A stretch of DNA of 12,288 nucleotides, taken from assembly GCA_009776995.1 (NCBI GenBank), contig WRMR01000093.1:1-12288 (forward strand). The letters are read 5' to 3'. How positions within the stretch are numbered: position 1 is the first letter of the stretch; every line of letters begins with the position of its first letter. The notes under the pieces were generated by a model that had not been told where the DNA came from, ran no database searches, and saw only the letters and a program-made list of their open reading frames with translations. Source of the DNA: Planctomycetaceae bacterium. GTDB taxonomy: Bacteria > Planctomycetota > Planctomycetia > Pirellulales > Thermoguttaceae. This document shows positions 1-5,718 of this stretch, piece after piece. A program made the translations under genes and the position numbers.

Positions 1-748
1 CGTTGCCGATGGCACCAGCGGCACAGTCGCCCGCTCCGCCGACGACAACGCAATCGGTCGTCAGGCCGAGTTGTTTGGCCGCCTCTTTGGTGAGCGTACC
101 GGTCACGTCTTCCGACTCGTAACAGGTGCCAAGCAGGCTTTCGTCAAGTTGCAACGCCGAGAGCAGCTCTTTCGACCAGCAACGATTGGCCACGTCCAAC
201 AACAACATGCCGCTCGCATCGCTCACTTCGGTCGCGTATTCGCCGGTCAGACGCAGACGGATGAAGTCCTTCGGCAACAGAATCTTAGCCGTTTTCGCAA
301 AGTGTTTCGGCTCCTTGTTGCGCAGCCAGAGGATTTTCGGTGCCGTAAAACCGGTCAGTGCCGGGTTGGCCACAAGTTGGATCAGATTCGCGCGACCGCC
401 GACCGCTTCTTCAATTTCGGCACATTCCGCCGCAGTGCGCTGGTCGTTCCAGAGCAGGGCGCGGCGCACGACCTGGTCTTTTTTGTCGAGAAACACCGAG
501 CCGTGCATTTGACCGGACAGCCCGATGGCCTTGACGTCACCGGGTTGAATTTTGGCCTTTCGCATCACGCCGCGAACGGCCTTGATTGTCGCGGCCCACC
601 AGTCTTCAGGCTCCTGCTCGCTCCAATGCGGTCTGGGCGTGTAGCAGGGATAAGTCTCGAGAACGTTCCCCGGAATCTCGCCGCTTTCATTGATCGCCAA
701 AACTTTTGTCCCCGACGTTCCAACGTCGATACCGAGAAAAACCGGCAT
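1..748 (-). CDS. xylB: Xylulokinase, FGGY family, N-terminal half (runs off left edge)
   Basis: Reading leftwards from ATG at 748, the frame is open to the window edge, giving about 249 residues of a protein that is usually near 500. It begins MPVFLGIDVGTSGTK, the glycine-rich FGGY phosphate loop, and carries the sugar-kinase patterns GLSGQMHG (about residues 76-83) and LLWNDQRT (98-105). The stretch TPRPHWSEQEPEDWW is typical of xylulokinase rather than glycerol kinase. The family phosphorylates D-xylulose with ATP to xylulose 5-phosphate in the cytoplasm, feeding the pentose phosphate pathway. A GGAG lies 9 nt before this ATG; an alternative in-frame ATG at 763 would place that GGAG inside the gene, so 748 is preferred. 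The start lies about 54 bp from the left end of the IS element, so the native promoter region may have been displaced. No other xylose genes are visible. Confidence 0.9.
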   Translation of the reverse strand, partial: MPVFLGIDVGTSGTKVLAINESGEIPGNVLETYPCYTPRPHWSEQEPEDWWAATIKAVRGVMRKAKIQPGDVKAIGLSGQMHGSVFLDKKDQVVRRALLWNDQRTAAECAEIEEAVGGRANLIQLVANPALTGFTAPKILWLRNKEPKHFAKTAKILLPKDFIRLRLTGEYATEVSDASGMLLLDVANRCWSKELLSALQLDESLLGTCYESEDVTGTLTKEAAKQLGLTTDCVVVGGAGDCAAGAIGN

Positions 749-771
749 GATTGCTATCTCCATGTTGTTGA

Positions 772-801
772 GGCTTCAGGTTTCAGGCTTCAGGTTTCAG
801 G
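772..801. repeat. Short tandem repeat (14-bp unit, two copies plus start of a third)
   Basis: The unit GGCTTCAGGTTTCA occurs at 772-785 and again at 786-799, followed by GG(C) as if a third unit began and was cut by the insertion sequence end at about 803. Related TTCAGGTTTCA text recurs at 4802-4812. It lies just upstream of xylB. Confidence 0.8.
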
Positions 802-802
802 C

Positions 803-816
803 GAATGGCACTTCCA
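803..816 (+). repeat. IS left terminal inverted repeat
   Basis: GAATGGCACTTCCA, the exact complement of 2423-2436. Inward similarity to the other end continues with mismatches for roughly another 15 bases. Confidence 0.85.
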
Positions 817-884
817 TTCGCGTTGTTACGTAAAAACGTTCAAGGCGTCACGTTCTTCGGAACGCGGCCTGAGCAAAATTGGTC

Positions 885-913
885 TTGATTTTTTGCCGTC
901 CCTGGCGTAAACT
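885..913 (+). promoter_or_regulatory. Candidate sigma70-type promoter of the transposase
   Basis: TTGATT at 885-890 and TAAACT at 908-913 are separated by exactly 17 bases, lying 60 bp upstream of the transposase ATG and inside the IS. The -35 box matches TTGACA at 4 of 6 positions and the -10 box matches TATAAT at 4 of 6. This is pattern matching only. Confidence 0.4.
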
Positions 914-973
914 GTTGACATTGAGGCCGTCCCTGACCTCGCTTCGTGAAAACATAAGCCGGGGACGCACCTC

Positions 974-2413
974 ATGTCTTCTTACAAAATTCTGCAGGGA
1001 ATGGCAAGGCCATTTTCCGCGATCCTTCGTGCGATTCATCTTGACGCCGGTTTGCCGTTCGCCAAAGTCCTTTCCGAAGCCGACATTCAACGTGCGTTTG
1101 ACGACGCCGATTGTCATTTCGCCGAAAACGAAGACGACATATTCACACCGTCGCTCACGCTTTGGGCATTTCTTTCGCAGATGCTTTTCGCCGGAGCCGC
1201 GCGATCCTGCAACGCCGCTGCGATTCGCGTTCGCGATTTTTTGTTGTCGCAGGGCAAGCCGACTTGCTCTTCCAGGTCGGGCGCATATTGCAAGGCACGC
1301 GACAAAATCGACGAAGCGGTGCCGGTGCAATTGATTCGCAACGTTGCGAATCAAAGCGAACAAAAGGCAAGGAAGAGTTGGTTGTGGAACGGTCGCAAAC
1401 ATGTTTATCTTGTCGACGGCGCCGAAGTGACCGGTGCCGACACGCCGGAAAATCAAGCGGCTTATCCGCAGCCGGACACGCAATTGCCCGGTTGCGGCTT
1501 TCCGATGATGCGGATCGTCGTGCTCACGTCGCTGATCACCGCGATGGTGCGCGGCATCGCCGTCGGCCCCTATTCCGGCAAGGAGACCGGCGAAAGTGCC
1601 TTGTTCCGCAAGGTCGCCGAAGACATCCCGCAGGGAAGCGTCGTGGTCGGCGACCGTTATTACTGTTCGTACTTCGCGATTGCGATGTTGCTCAAAAAAG
1701 GGATTGATGTGGTGACGCGGTTGACGAACAAACGACTCGAAGCCCTCGGAAATCGTGACACTTTCAAACGCATGAAAAACGGTGATCTGCTCGTGACATG
1801 GAAACGTCCGCAGCGACCTGATTGGATGAGCCGTGAGGAATACGAGACCATGCCGGAAACGTTGACGCTTCGGTTGGTCGAAGTTCACGTCGCGGAAAAG
1901 GGATTCCGGACGCGACACCTTCATGTCGTCACGACCTTGCTCGACGCCAAACGCGACACGAGCGAATCGCTTTCTGAGTTGTATCGAAAACGCTGGCATG
2001 TGGAACTCGATTTGAATGCGATCAAAACGATGATGGGCTTGGATATTTTGCGTGGCAAATCGCCGCACATGATGCGACTGGAATTGCTGGTCGGTCTTTT
2101 GGCGTACAATCTGGTGCGACTGATGATGTTGAATTCAGCATCGCTGGCAATGGTTTCGCCACGTTCGATCAGCTTTACGACATGTCTGGGTTATCTGGCG
2201 TTGAATTGGAATCACGTGCATTGGATGCCGCTTGAGGTCTGGCGATCACAAATCGAGATCAACTTGCTGGAACTGGCCAAACACCGCGTCGGCCACCGCC
2301 CCGGTCGCCTCGAACCACGTCAGCTCAAACGACGGCTCAAAGCCTACAACCAACTCCAACTCCCCCGCGCCCACGCGCGAAAACGACTCCTGAAAAATCA
2401 ACGTAAACACTGA
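974..2413 (+). CDS. IS4-family DDE transposase
   Basis: A 479-residue protein that cuts and rejoins the ends of its own IS. The catalytic triad is readable: first Asp in LVDGAE (D148), second Asp in VVGDRYYCSYF (D227), and the Glu in the IS4 signature Y-(2)-R-(3)-E-(6)-K, here YRKRWHVELDLNAIK with Y337, R340, E344 and K351. The N-terminal 130 residues are helical and the long insert between D227 and E344 is the beta-rich domain usual in IS4 transposases. The gene starts at ATG 974 with GGGGA upstream and stops 10 bp before the right terminal repeat, so it appears intact and possibly active. A 406-residue antisense frame across this gene is a shadow. The C-terminal tail is very basic. Family assignment is firm; the IS4 subgroup cannot be named from sequence alone. 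Confidence 0.93.
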   Translation: MSSYKILQGMARPFSAILRAIHLDAGLPFAKVLSEADIQRAFDDADCHFAENEDDIFTPSLTLWAFLSQMLFAGAARSCNAAAIRVRDFLLSQGKPTCSSRSGAYCKARDKIDEAVPVQLIRNVANQSEQKARKSWLWNGRKHVYLVDGAEVTGADTPENQAAYPQPDTQLPGCGFPMMRIVVLTSLITAMVRGIAVGPYSGKETGESALFRKVAEDIPQGSVVVGDRYYCSYFAIAMLLKKGIDVVTRLTNKRLEALGNRDTFKRMKNGDLLVTWKRPQRPDWMSREEYETMPETLTLRLVEVHVAEKGFRTRHLHVVTTLLDAKRDTSESLSELYRKRWHVELDLNAIKTMMGLDILRGKSPHMMRLELLVGLLAYNLVRLMMLNSASLAMVSPRSISFTTCLGYLALNWNHVHWMPLEVWRSQIEINLLELAKHRVGHRPGRLEPRQLKRRLKAYNQLQLPRAHARKRLLKNQRKH

Positions 2414-2931
2414 CGCAGCAAGTGGAAGTGCCATTCGAGCAGACCCGACTTCATACGATACGGCGTTGCGGTAAGTCCAATGAGCCGGACATGCGGGTTG
2501 ACGATTTTCGCATCATGCAAAAAGGTTTGATACATGCCTTCGCCATCGGGAGGTAGCAAGTGAGCTTCATCGACAATAATCAGGTCAAACCGGTCGAGTT
2601 CACAGGCACGTTTGTAAACCGATTGAATGCCGGCAACGATGACCGGCTCGTTGGTGTCCCGTGAATTAAGTCCGGCGGAATACACGCCGACCGGCAGATC
2701 GGGTGCGATCCGCCGGATGGTATTGGCCGTTTGTTCCAGCAGTTCCTTGACATGCGCGAGAATCAACACCCGGCCATTCCACTTGGTCACGGCGTCATGC
2801 GCTATCGTTGACATCAGGAGCGACTTGCCCGAGCCGGTCGGCGCGACGAGACATGGGTTGCCGTTTTGGGTTCGCAGGTAACGATAAACCGCGTCAATGG
2901 CCTCCTGCTGATACGGTCGCAACGTAAGCAT
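2398..2931 (-). pseudogene. Superfamily II DNA helicase of phage type, truncated by the IS
   Basis: The 177-residue frame holds only the first RecA-like domain: LRPYQQEAIDAV (residues 4-15), Walker A PTGSGKS (31-37), DEAH box VDEAHLL (120-126) and motif III GLTATPYR (152-159). Around residue 164 the native sequence stops; the remaining 12 codons are the IS terminal repeat read in frame, ending in a stop inside the element. Motifs IV-VI and the second RecA domain, normally another 200-300 residues, are absent and do not reappear left of the IS. Without them ATP-dependent unwinding is not expected. The start at 2931 has AAGGAGG 4 nt upstream, overlapping the stop of the preceding gene (2941-2943), so it was the last visible gene of the operon. 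Phage helicases of this kind usually stand beside DUF669 and nuclease genes, as here. Confidence 0.88.
2423..2436 (-). repeat. IS right terminal inverted repeat
   Basis: On the minus strand this reads GAATGGCACTTCCA, identical to the left end. It supplies the last sense codons (EWHFHLLRQCLR) read through from the truncated helicase gene. Confidence 0.85.
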
Positions 2932-2940
2932 GAGGCCTCC

Positions 2941-3750
2941 TTAACAGGTCGAAATATGAAGCAACCCGCCGCGTGTGGTGACATACTGATCACCGGAAAA
3001 GATTTGATTGCAAAAACAGGCGGCACCCGTGATACACGCGCGGCCGGTGATCAGCGATTTGCCGCCGATTTGGCTGTATCCGCAGACCAGCGCGTCGTTC
3101 GTCACCTTCGTGCGATCCCGAATGATACAATGCTGAAACGCACGGGCGTCGCCAGACACAATGGCATGGCCTTCGATCACGGCGTTGTCGAAAACACCGG
3201 CGTTTTCAATGATTTTGGCATGATTGCGGATGATGACGTTGATGCCGTCAATGATTGCCGTGTCCCGAATGGCGATCCGGTCGTACAGGAAAACAATGCC
3301 GTTGAGTCGCGAGCGGCCGCTGATATTCGGCATCAGGGTTTTGCCGGAGTTGCTGCGAAAGGCAACGCAATTGGCCACAACGTTGCCCCAAACGGACGCT
3401 TCGCCGTTGATATAGGTGTCGCCTTTGATTTGGGCATGGCCGCCAATATAGGCGTATTCGTCGATCAAGGCGTCGCCGGATACCGACGCGAACCCGGTAA
3501 TCATCGCGCCGCCTTTGACCGTTGCCGTGCCGCCAATCCAAGCGTTCGCCGAAACACGGGCAGTGTCATACACCGCCGCATCGTCGGCAACCCAGCAATC
3601 GCCGTCCTGGGAGAGGTTTCGCGTGTCGCCGATAAACCCGCCGACGGTGCCTTTTTTCACATTGCCGAAATCGCGGTTGGCGATCACGCGATACAAAATC
3701 CGGCCATCGGACAGTTCACAAGTTTGGTTACTCATATAATATTTGCGCAT
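2941..3750 (-). CDS. Left-handed beta-helix (hexapeptide-repeat-like) protein of phage/plasmid type
   Basis: A 269-residue protein. The N-terminal 45 residues (DGRILYRVIANRDFGNVKKG, then GGFI) match the leader seen in many small phage and plasmid proteins of YdcK type. From about residue 50 to 260 it is a run of imperfect hexads such as AVYDTA, WIGGTA and YIGGHA, with Val/Ile at regular spacing, which predicts a left-handed parallel beta-helix. No acyl- or nucleotidyl-transferase active site is recognisable, so no enzyme activity is claimed. No signal peptide is seen. It sits between the second parB-like gene (117 bp upstream, with two palindromes between) and the helicase. The start is uncertain: ATG 3750 (MRKYYMSN) or ATG 3735 (MSNQ), neither with a strong ribosome site. 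The long plus-strand frame opposite it is a shadow that also looks repetitive because the gene is. Confidence 0.75.
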   Translation of the reverse strand: MRKYYMSNQTCELSDGRILYRVIANRDFGNVKKGTVGGFIGDTRNLSQDGDCWVADDAAVYDTARVSANAWIGGTATVKGGAMITGFASVSGDALIDEYAYIGGHAQIKGDTYINGEASVWGNVVANCVAFRSNSGKTLMPNISGRSRLNGIVFLYDRIAIRDTAIIDGINVIIRNHAKIIENAGVFDNAVIEGHAIVSGDARAFQHCIIRDRTKVTNDALVCGYSQIGGKSLITGRACITGAACFCNQIFSGDQYVTTRGGLLHISTC

Positions 3751-3802
3751 ACGTTCACACTTTCATTTGGTTATTGGTTGTTGAATTCAAGAGTGTGCTG
3801 GA

Positions 3803-3829
3803 GTCAGGTGCGGAAGTTCCGCACCTGAC
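3803..3829. repeat. 27-bp perfect odd palindrome, copy 1 (intergenic)
   Basis: The half GTCAGGTGCGGAA is followed by one centre base and then its exact complement. It lies between the second parB-like gene and the beta-helix gene. The same palindrome occurs at 4313-4339, and similarity between the two (in opposite orientation) extends over 3793-3839 here. No T-run follows on either strand, so it is not a typical terminator; an operator, a protein-binding site or a duplicated fragment are the options. Confidence 0.85.
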
Positions 3830-3841
3830 CGGCAAGATTTT

Positions 3842-3864
3842 TATCTGAGGAACTTCCTCAGATA
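3842..3864. repeat. 23-bp perfect odd palindrome just after the second parB-like gene
   Basis: TATCTGAGGAA, one centre base, then its exact complement. It begins 3 nt after the stop codon of the gene ending at 3868 and is separated by 12 nt from the 27-bp palindrome at 3803. Both share the centre GGAA-N-TTCC. On the transcript it would form an 11-bp hairpin, but no U-run follows, so termination is not assured. Confidence 0.75.
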
Positions 3865-3867
3865 GAA

Positions 3868-4779
3868 CTATCGCAGATTGGGAAAGGGATCGTCGCTGTG
3901 GTCTGTGGTCAACAGAACGCGAACGGAAATAAAGCATTGCTTGAGGTATTCCTCTCCGAGCGATTCCCGGAGTTCGACCGCCGCGAGTTGCGGATTGTCG
4001 AGCGGTATGTCAACCGCGAGTGTGTTGCGCGGCTTGTACTGGCCGCTGGTTTTCGGCTTTTTCGACCTGTCGGGCGGCTCAATGATTTTGTAATCATTCG
4101 TCACCGGCGGTACAATTCGCCGCTCCGGTTCGGGCGGGATCGGCTCAAACTCATCACAGGCCGGAGTCCACGGAACTTGAGTCGAACCATCGAACGTACA
4201 GGTCTGCTGGTTGGAATAGTTGATGCAGTGTACACAATACGCTTTTGGCTGCGGCTCAGATTGTTTCGTACTGGCAGTCGGGTATTCCTTCCCATCCAAT
4301 CCTTGCCGGGAGGTCAGGTGCGGAATTTCCGCACCTGACTCCAATTCACACCGAATGGCGGCAACCGTTTTATCATTGACTCCGACGTGCTTGGCAATTT
4401 GCCGATTACTGAGCTGGCAACCGCGCGGGTGTAATAACGCCCGCCTGATGGCGTTGCGTTTGTCGGCATTGGTGCGTTGAAGGCCGTGCGACTTGTTCGC
4501 CGCAAGGCTTGCCCAAATCGCGTCTTCAATCGAGCCGAGTTCCTGTTCGGCAAGGATGGGATCATTCGGCCTGACTCGCATGTGCGCGTGATAACGGTGA
4601 AAGCCGTCCGCGATAATGAACTCGTCGGTCTCTTCATGGAAGAAGACGAGAATCGCCGGGAACTCCTCACCCCGTTCCATTGCCTCGGCATACTCGGTGA
4701 TCACGGCCTCGCTCATTTCAAGTCGCGGCTGGGTATCACAATCAATGCGTATCCGTTTCGGATCAATTTTTGTGGCCAT
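3868..4779 (-). CDS. ParB-like nuclease-fold protein with HTH and Cys cluster (second ParB-like protein)
   Basis: A 303-residue protein. Residues 1-100 form a ParB/sulfiredoxin-like N-domain with DGFHRYHA (58-65) as its core motif, followed by SHGLQRTNADKRNAIRRAL (97-115). A helix-turn-helix lies at about 123-148 (LSNRQIAKHVGVNDKTVAAI). Residues 182-208 carry C-x2-C-x8-C-x13-C, a possible metal site. The C-terminus has LGEEYLKQ, echoed in the first ParB-like protein. Chromosomal ParB loads on parS and uses CTP, but these phage-type relatives are mostly uncharacterised; DNA binding is the reasonable inference. The start at 4779 has AAAGG upstream, partly inside a weak hairpin (AAAAACC/GGTTTTT, 4782-4798) that could hamper ribosome access. 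A 27-bp palindrome lies within codons 148-156. No partner ParA is in the window. Confidence 0.8.
   Translation of the reverse strand: MATKIDPKRIRIDCDTQPRLEMSEAVITEYAEAMERGEEFPAILVFFHEETDEFIIADGFHRYHAHMRVRPNDPILAEQELGSIEDAIWASLAANKSHGLQRTNADKRNAIRRALLHPRGCQLSNRQIAKHVGVNDKTVAAIRCELESGAEIPHLTSRQGLDGKEYPTASTKQSEPQPKAYCVHCINYSNQQTCTFDGSTQVPWTPACDEFEPIPPEPERRIVPPVTNDYKIIEPPDRSKKPKTSGQYKPRNTLAVDIPLDNPQLAAVELRESLGEEYLKQCFISVRVLLTTDHSDDPFPNLR
4313..4339. repeat. 27-bp perfect odd palindrome, copy 2 (inside the second parB-like gene)
   Basis: Same halves as at 3803-3829 (GTCAGGTGCGGAA and its complement), differing only at the centre base. It encodes SGAEIPHLT just after the HTH. In opposite orientation, similarity to copy 1 extends over 4298-4351 with a 4-base indel, including flanking GTGTG and GGCAAG text. 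Confidence 0.85.
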
Positions 4780-4801
4780 TGAAAAACCTTTGGTTTTTTG
4801 G

Positions 4802-4895
4802 TTCAGGTTTCATCAGGAGTCAAGCAAACTTTGTCTTTCTGGGTATCAGGAATCCAATGAATCTGAATCCTGATCCCTGTTCCCTGAATCCTTGA
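4802..4895. repeat. Degenerate TCAGG-rich short-repeat tract
   Basis: Read on the minus strand, the tract alternates GGATTCAG, GGGAACAGGGATCAGG and TTCATTGGATTCCTGA-like words, ending with TTCAGGTTTCA text (plus strand 4802-4812) that matches the repeat next to xylB. It covers the last codons of the nuclease gene and the gap before the second parB-like gene. It resembles the short tandem filler repeats scattered in some bacterial genomes. Confidence 0.55.
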
Positions 4896-5220
4896 CTTGA
4901 TTGATACATTCGACAAGTCTCGGCAAATCGTCGAGCCGCAGGACAACGACCCACGGCCTTCGATTCGGACGGTGCATGACCACCGGCGTTTGATCGGCAC
5001 CGGCATCGTGAATTGCTTGCTCAAGAGCCTCAAACAACCGGAAAGACTCGGTGCGTTTGCATTCGATATGCAGGTTCGGGATATCGGTCACCACATCGGG
5101 CGAGTCCGGCCCGCCGGAGTATTGCACACCCCGGCGCGCCGTGACGCCCAACACGCGGGAAAGCTCTTGTGCCAGTTCCCGTTCGCCGACTTTCCCTTTG
5201 TTGCGGGACATACGGCCCAT
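4846..5220 (-). CDS. PDDEXK-like phage nuclease / putative Holliday-junction resolvase-like protein
   Basis: About 124 residues from ATG 5220. The sequence follows a recurrent phage pattern: MSRNKGKVGERELAQEL (E13 in GERE), ARRGVQYSGG (28-37), PDVV (D42), HIECKR (E53, K55), then PVVMHRPNRRPW (79-90). E13, D42 and E53-x-K55 fit the metal-binding set of PDDEXK nucleases, as in archaeal-type Hjc resolvases and VRR-NUC relatives. A role in cutting branched or free DNA during phage recombination is inferred. Start choice: AGGAGG (5228-5233) stands 7 nt before ATG 5220 and 4 nt before ATG 5223; an ATG at 5244 lies inside the previous gene. The C-terminal tail (KDSGNRDQDSDSLDS) is encoded by a TCAGG-type repeat and looks like an acquired extension. 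Confidence 0.75.
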   Translation of the reverse strand: MGRMSRNKGKVGERELAQELSRVLGVTARRGVQYSGGPDSPDVVTDIPNLHIECKRTESFRLFEALEQAIHDAGADQTPVVMHRPNRRPWVVVLRLDDLPRLVECINQVKDSGNRDQDSDSLDS

Positions 5221-5227
5221 CATGTGC

Positions 5228-5233
5228 CCTCCT
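5228..5233 (-). promoter_or_regulatory. Strong ribosome-binding site of the nuclease gene
   Basis: AGGAGG overlaps the TAG stop of the upstream DUF669 gene (5232-5234) and favours ATG 5220 as the start. The overlap of stop and ribosome site indicates translation from the same transcript. Confidence 0.75.
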
Positions 5234-5717
5234 ACCGCGCCCATGGCGGTGCTTTATCTTCAGACGGTGCCTGTGGGTACGCTTCCGCCTGTGATTCCGG
5301 TTGCATTGCCTGCTGCTTGAGCGGTGACTCGTGCTTTGCGTAAGCCTTGACTTCGTTGCGAATTTCACCGCTGTCGTCGTTCTTGCATTTGACAGTAACC
5401 ACGAGTGGGATATGATGCAATTCCGTCGAGTCCTGGGGTTTCATCACGCCGACCGCGTGGCAGATCGCCGACAGGTTGGCCAGTGCGATTTTCACCGTCT
5501 GCTGGTTGGTGTGCTTGATGCAAAGCCGATCCCAGATTTTGCGGTTTTTGTATTCGCCCTCAATGACCGTGTATTCGAGTTGCAACAGCGTCCCGCTCCC
5601 GTTTTTCGTCGGCTTCATTTCGCTGGCGGTGATCTCGACCAGGTACTTGTCGGCGGGTATGGCTTCATAAGCGACCGAGGGATCAACTTGCGAAGCGTCA
5701 AAGTTGAGGTATGCCAT
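5232..5717 (-). CDS. DUF669 family phage protein
   Basis: A 161-residue protein starting MAYLNFDASQVDP. It shows the DUF669 pattern: IPADKYLVEI (about 20-29), EMKPTKNGSGTLLQLEYTVIEGEY (33-56) and NRKIWDRL (58-65). The C-terminal 35 residues are rich in Gln, Pro, Ser and Glu and end KAPPWAR, resembling the flexible acidic tails of single-strand-binding proteins. DUF669 genes are common in phage replication/recombination clusters; their biochemical role is not settled and an SSB-like role is only inferred. The ATG at 5717 follows the stop of the upstream ParB-like gene (5719-5721) by one base, so translation is probably coupled. An upstream in-frame extension to 5825 lies inside that gene and is rejected as a start. 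Confidence 0.82.
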   Translation of the reverse strand: MAYLNFDASQVDPSVAYEAIPADKYLVEITASEMKPTKNGSGTLLQLEYTVIEGEYKNRKIWDRLCIKHTNQQTVKIALANLSAICHAVGVMKPQDSTELHHIPLVVTVKCKNDDSGEIRNEVKAYAKHESPLKQQAMQPESQAEAYPQAPSEDKAPPWAR

Positions 5718-5718
5718 A

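Larger units (their letters stand above)
803..2436 (+). mobile_element. Complete IS4-family insertion sequence, about 1.63 kb
   Basis: Both ends are marked by a 14-bp perfect inverted repeat (GAATGGCACTTCCA at 803-816 and its complement at 2423-2436), which extends to 15 bp if C802 and G2437 are counted and continues imperfectly inwards. Inside is one intact DDE transposase gene filling most of the length. Comparing the flanks (ending TTTCAGG at 801; GAGCAGACCC from 2437) shows no direct target duplication. The right junction falls inside a helicase gene and the left junction falls in repeat DNA upstream of xylB, so the two flanks were probably not contiguous before insertion. Confidence 0.85.

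Noticed and set aside
71..910. 279-residue plus-strand open frame
   Set aside because: It is antisense to xylB and crosses the IS end, with no family features.
848..2068. 406-residue minus-strand open frame
   Set aside because: It is antisense to the intact IS4 transposase, has no recognisable domain, and arises from codon bias of the true gene.
795..2445. Target-site duplication of the IS
   Set aside because: Bases on either side of the terminal repeats were compared with several end offsets and no direct repeat of 4 bp or more was found.
2866..3828. 320-residue plus-strand open frame that looks repetitive
   Set aside because: It is antisense to the beta-helix gene; the repetitive look reflects the hexad repeats of the real gene read backwards.
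3803..4339. CRISPR-like or parS-cluster interpretation of the palindromes
   Set aside because: Only two copies of the 27-bp sequence, 510 bp apart, with no spacer array; they do not match the chromosomal parS sequence.
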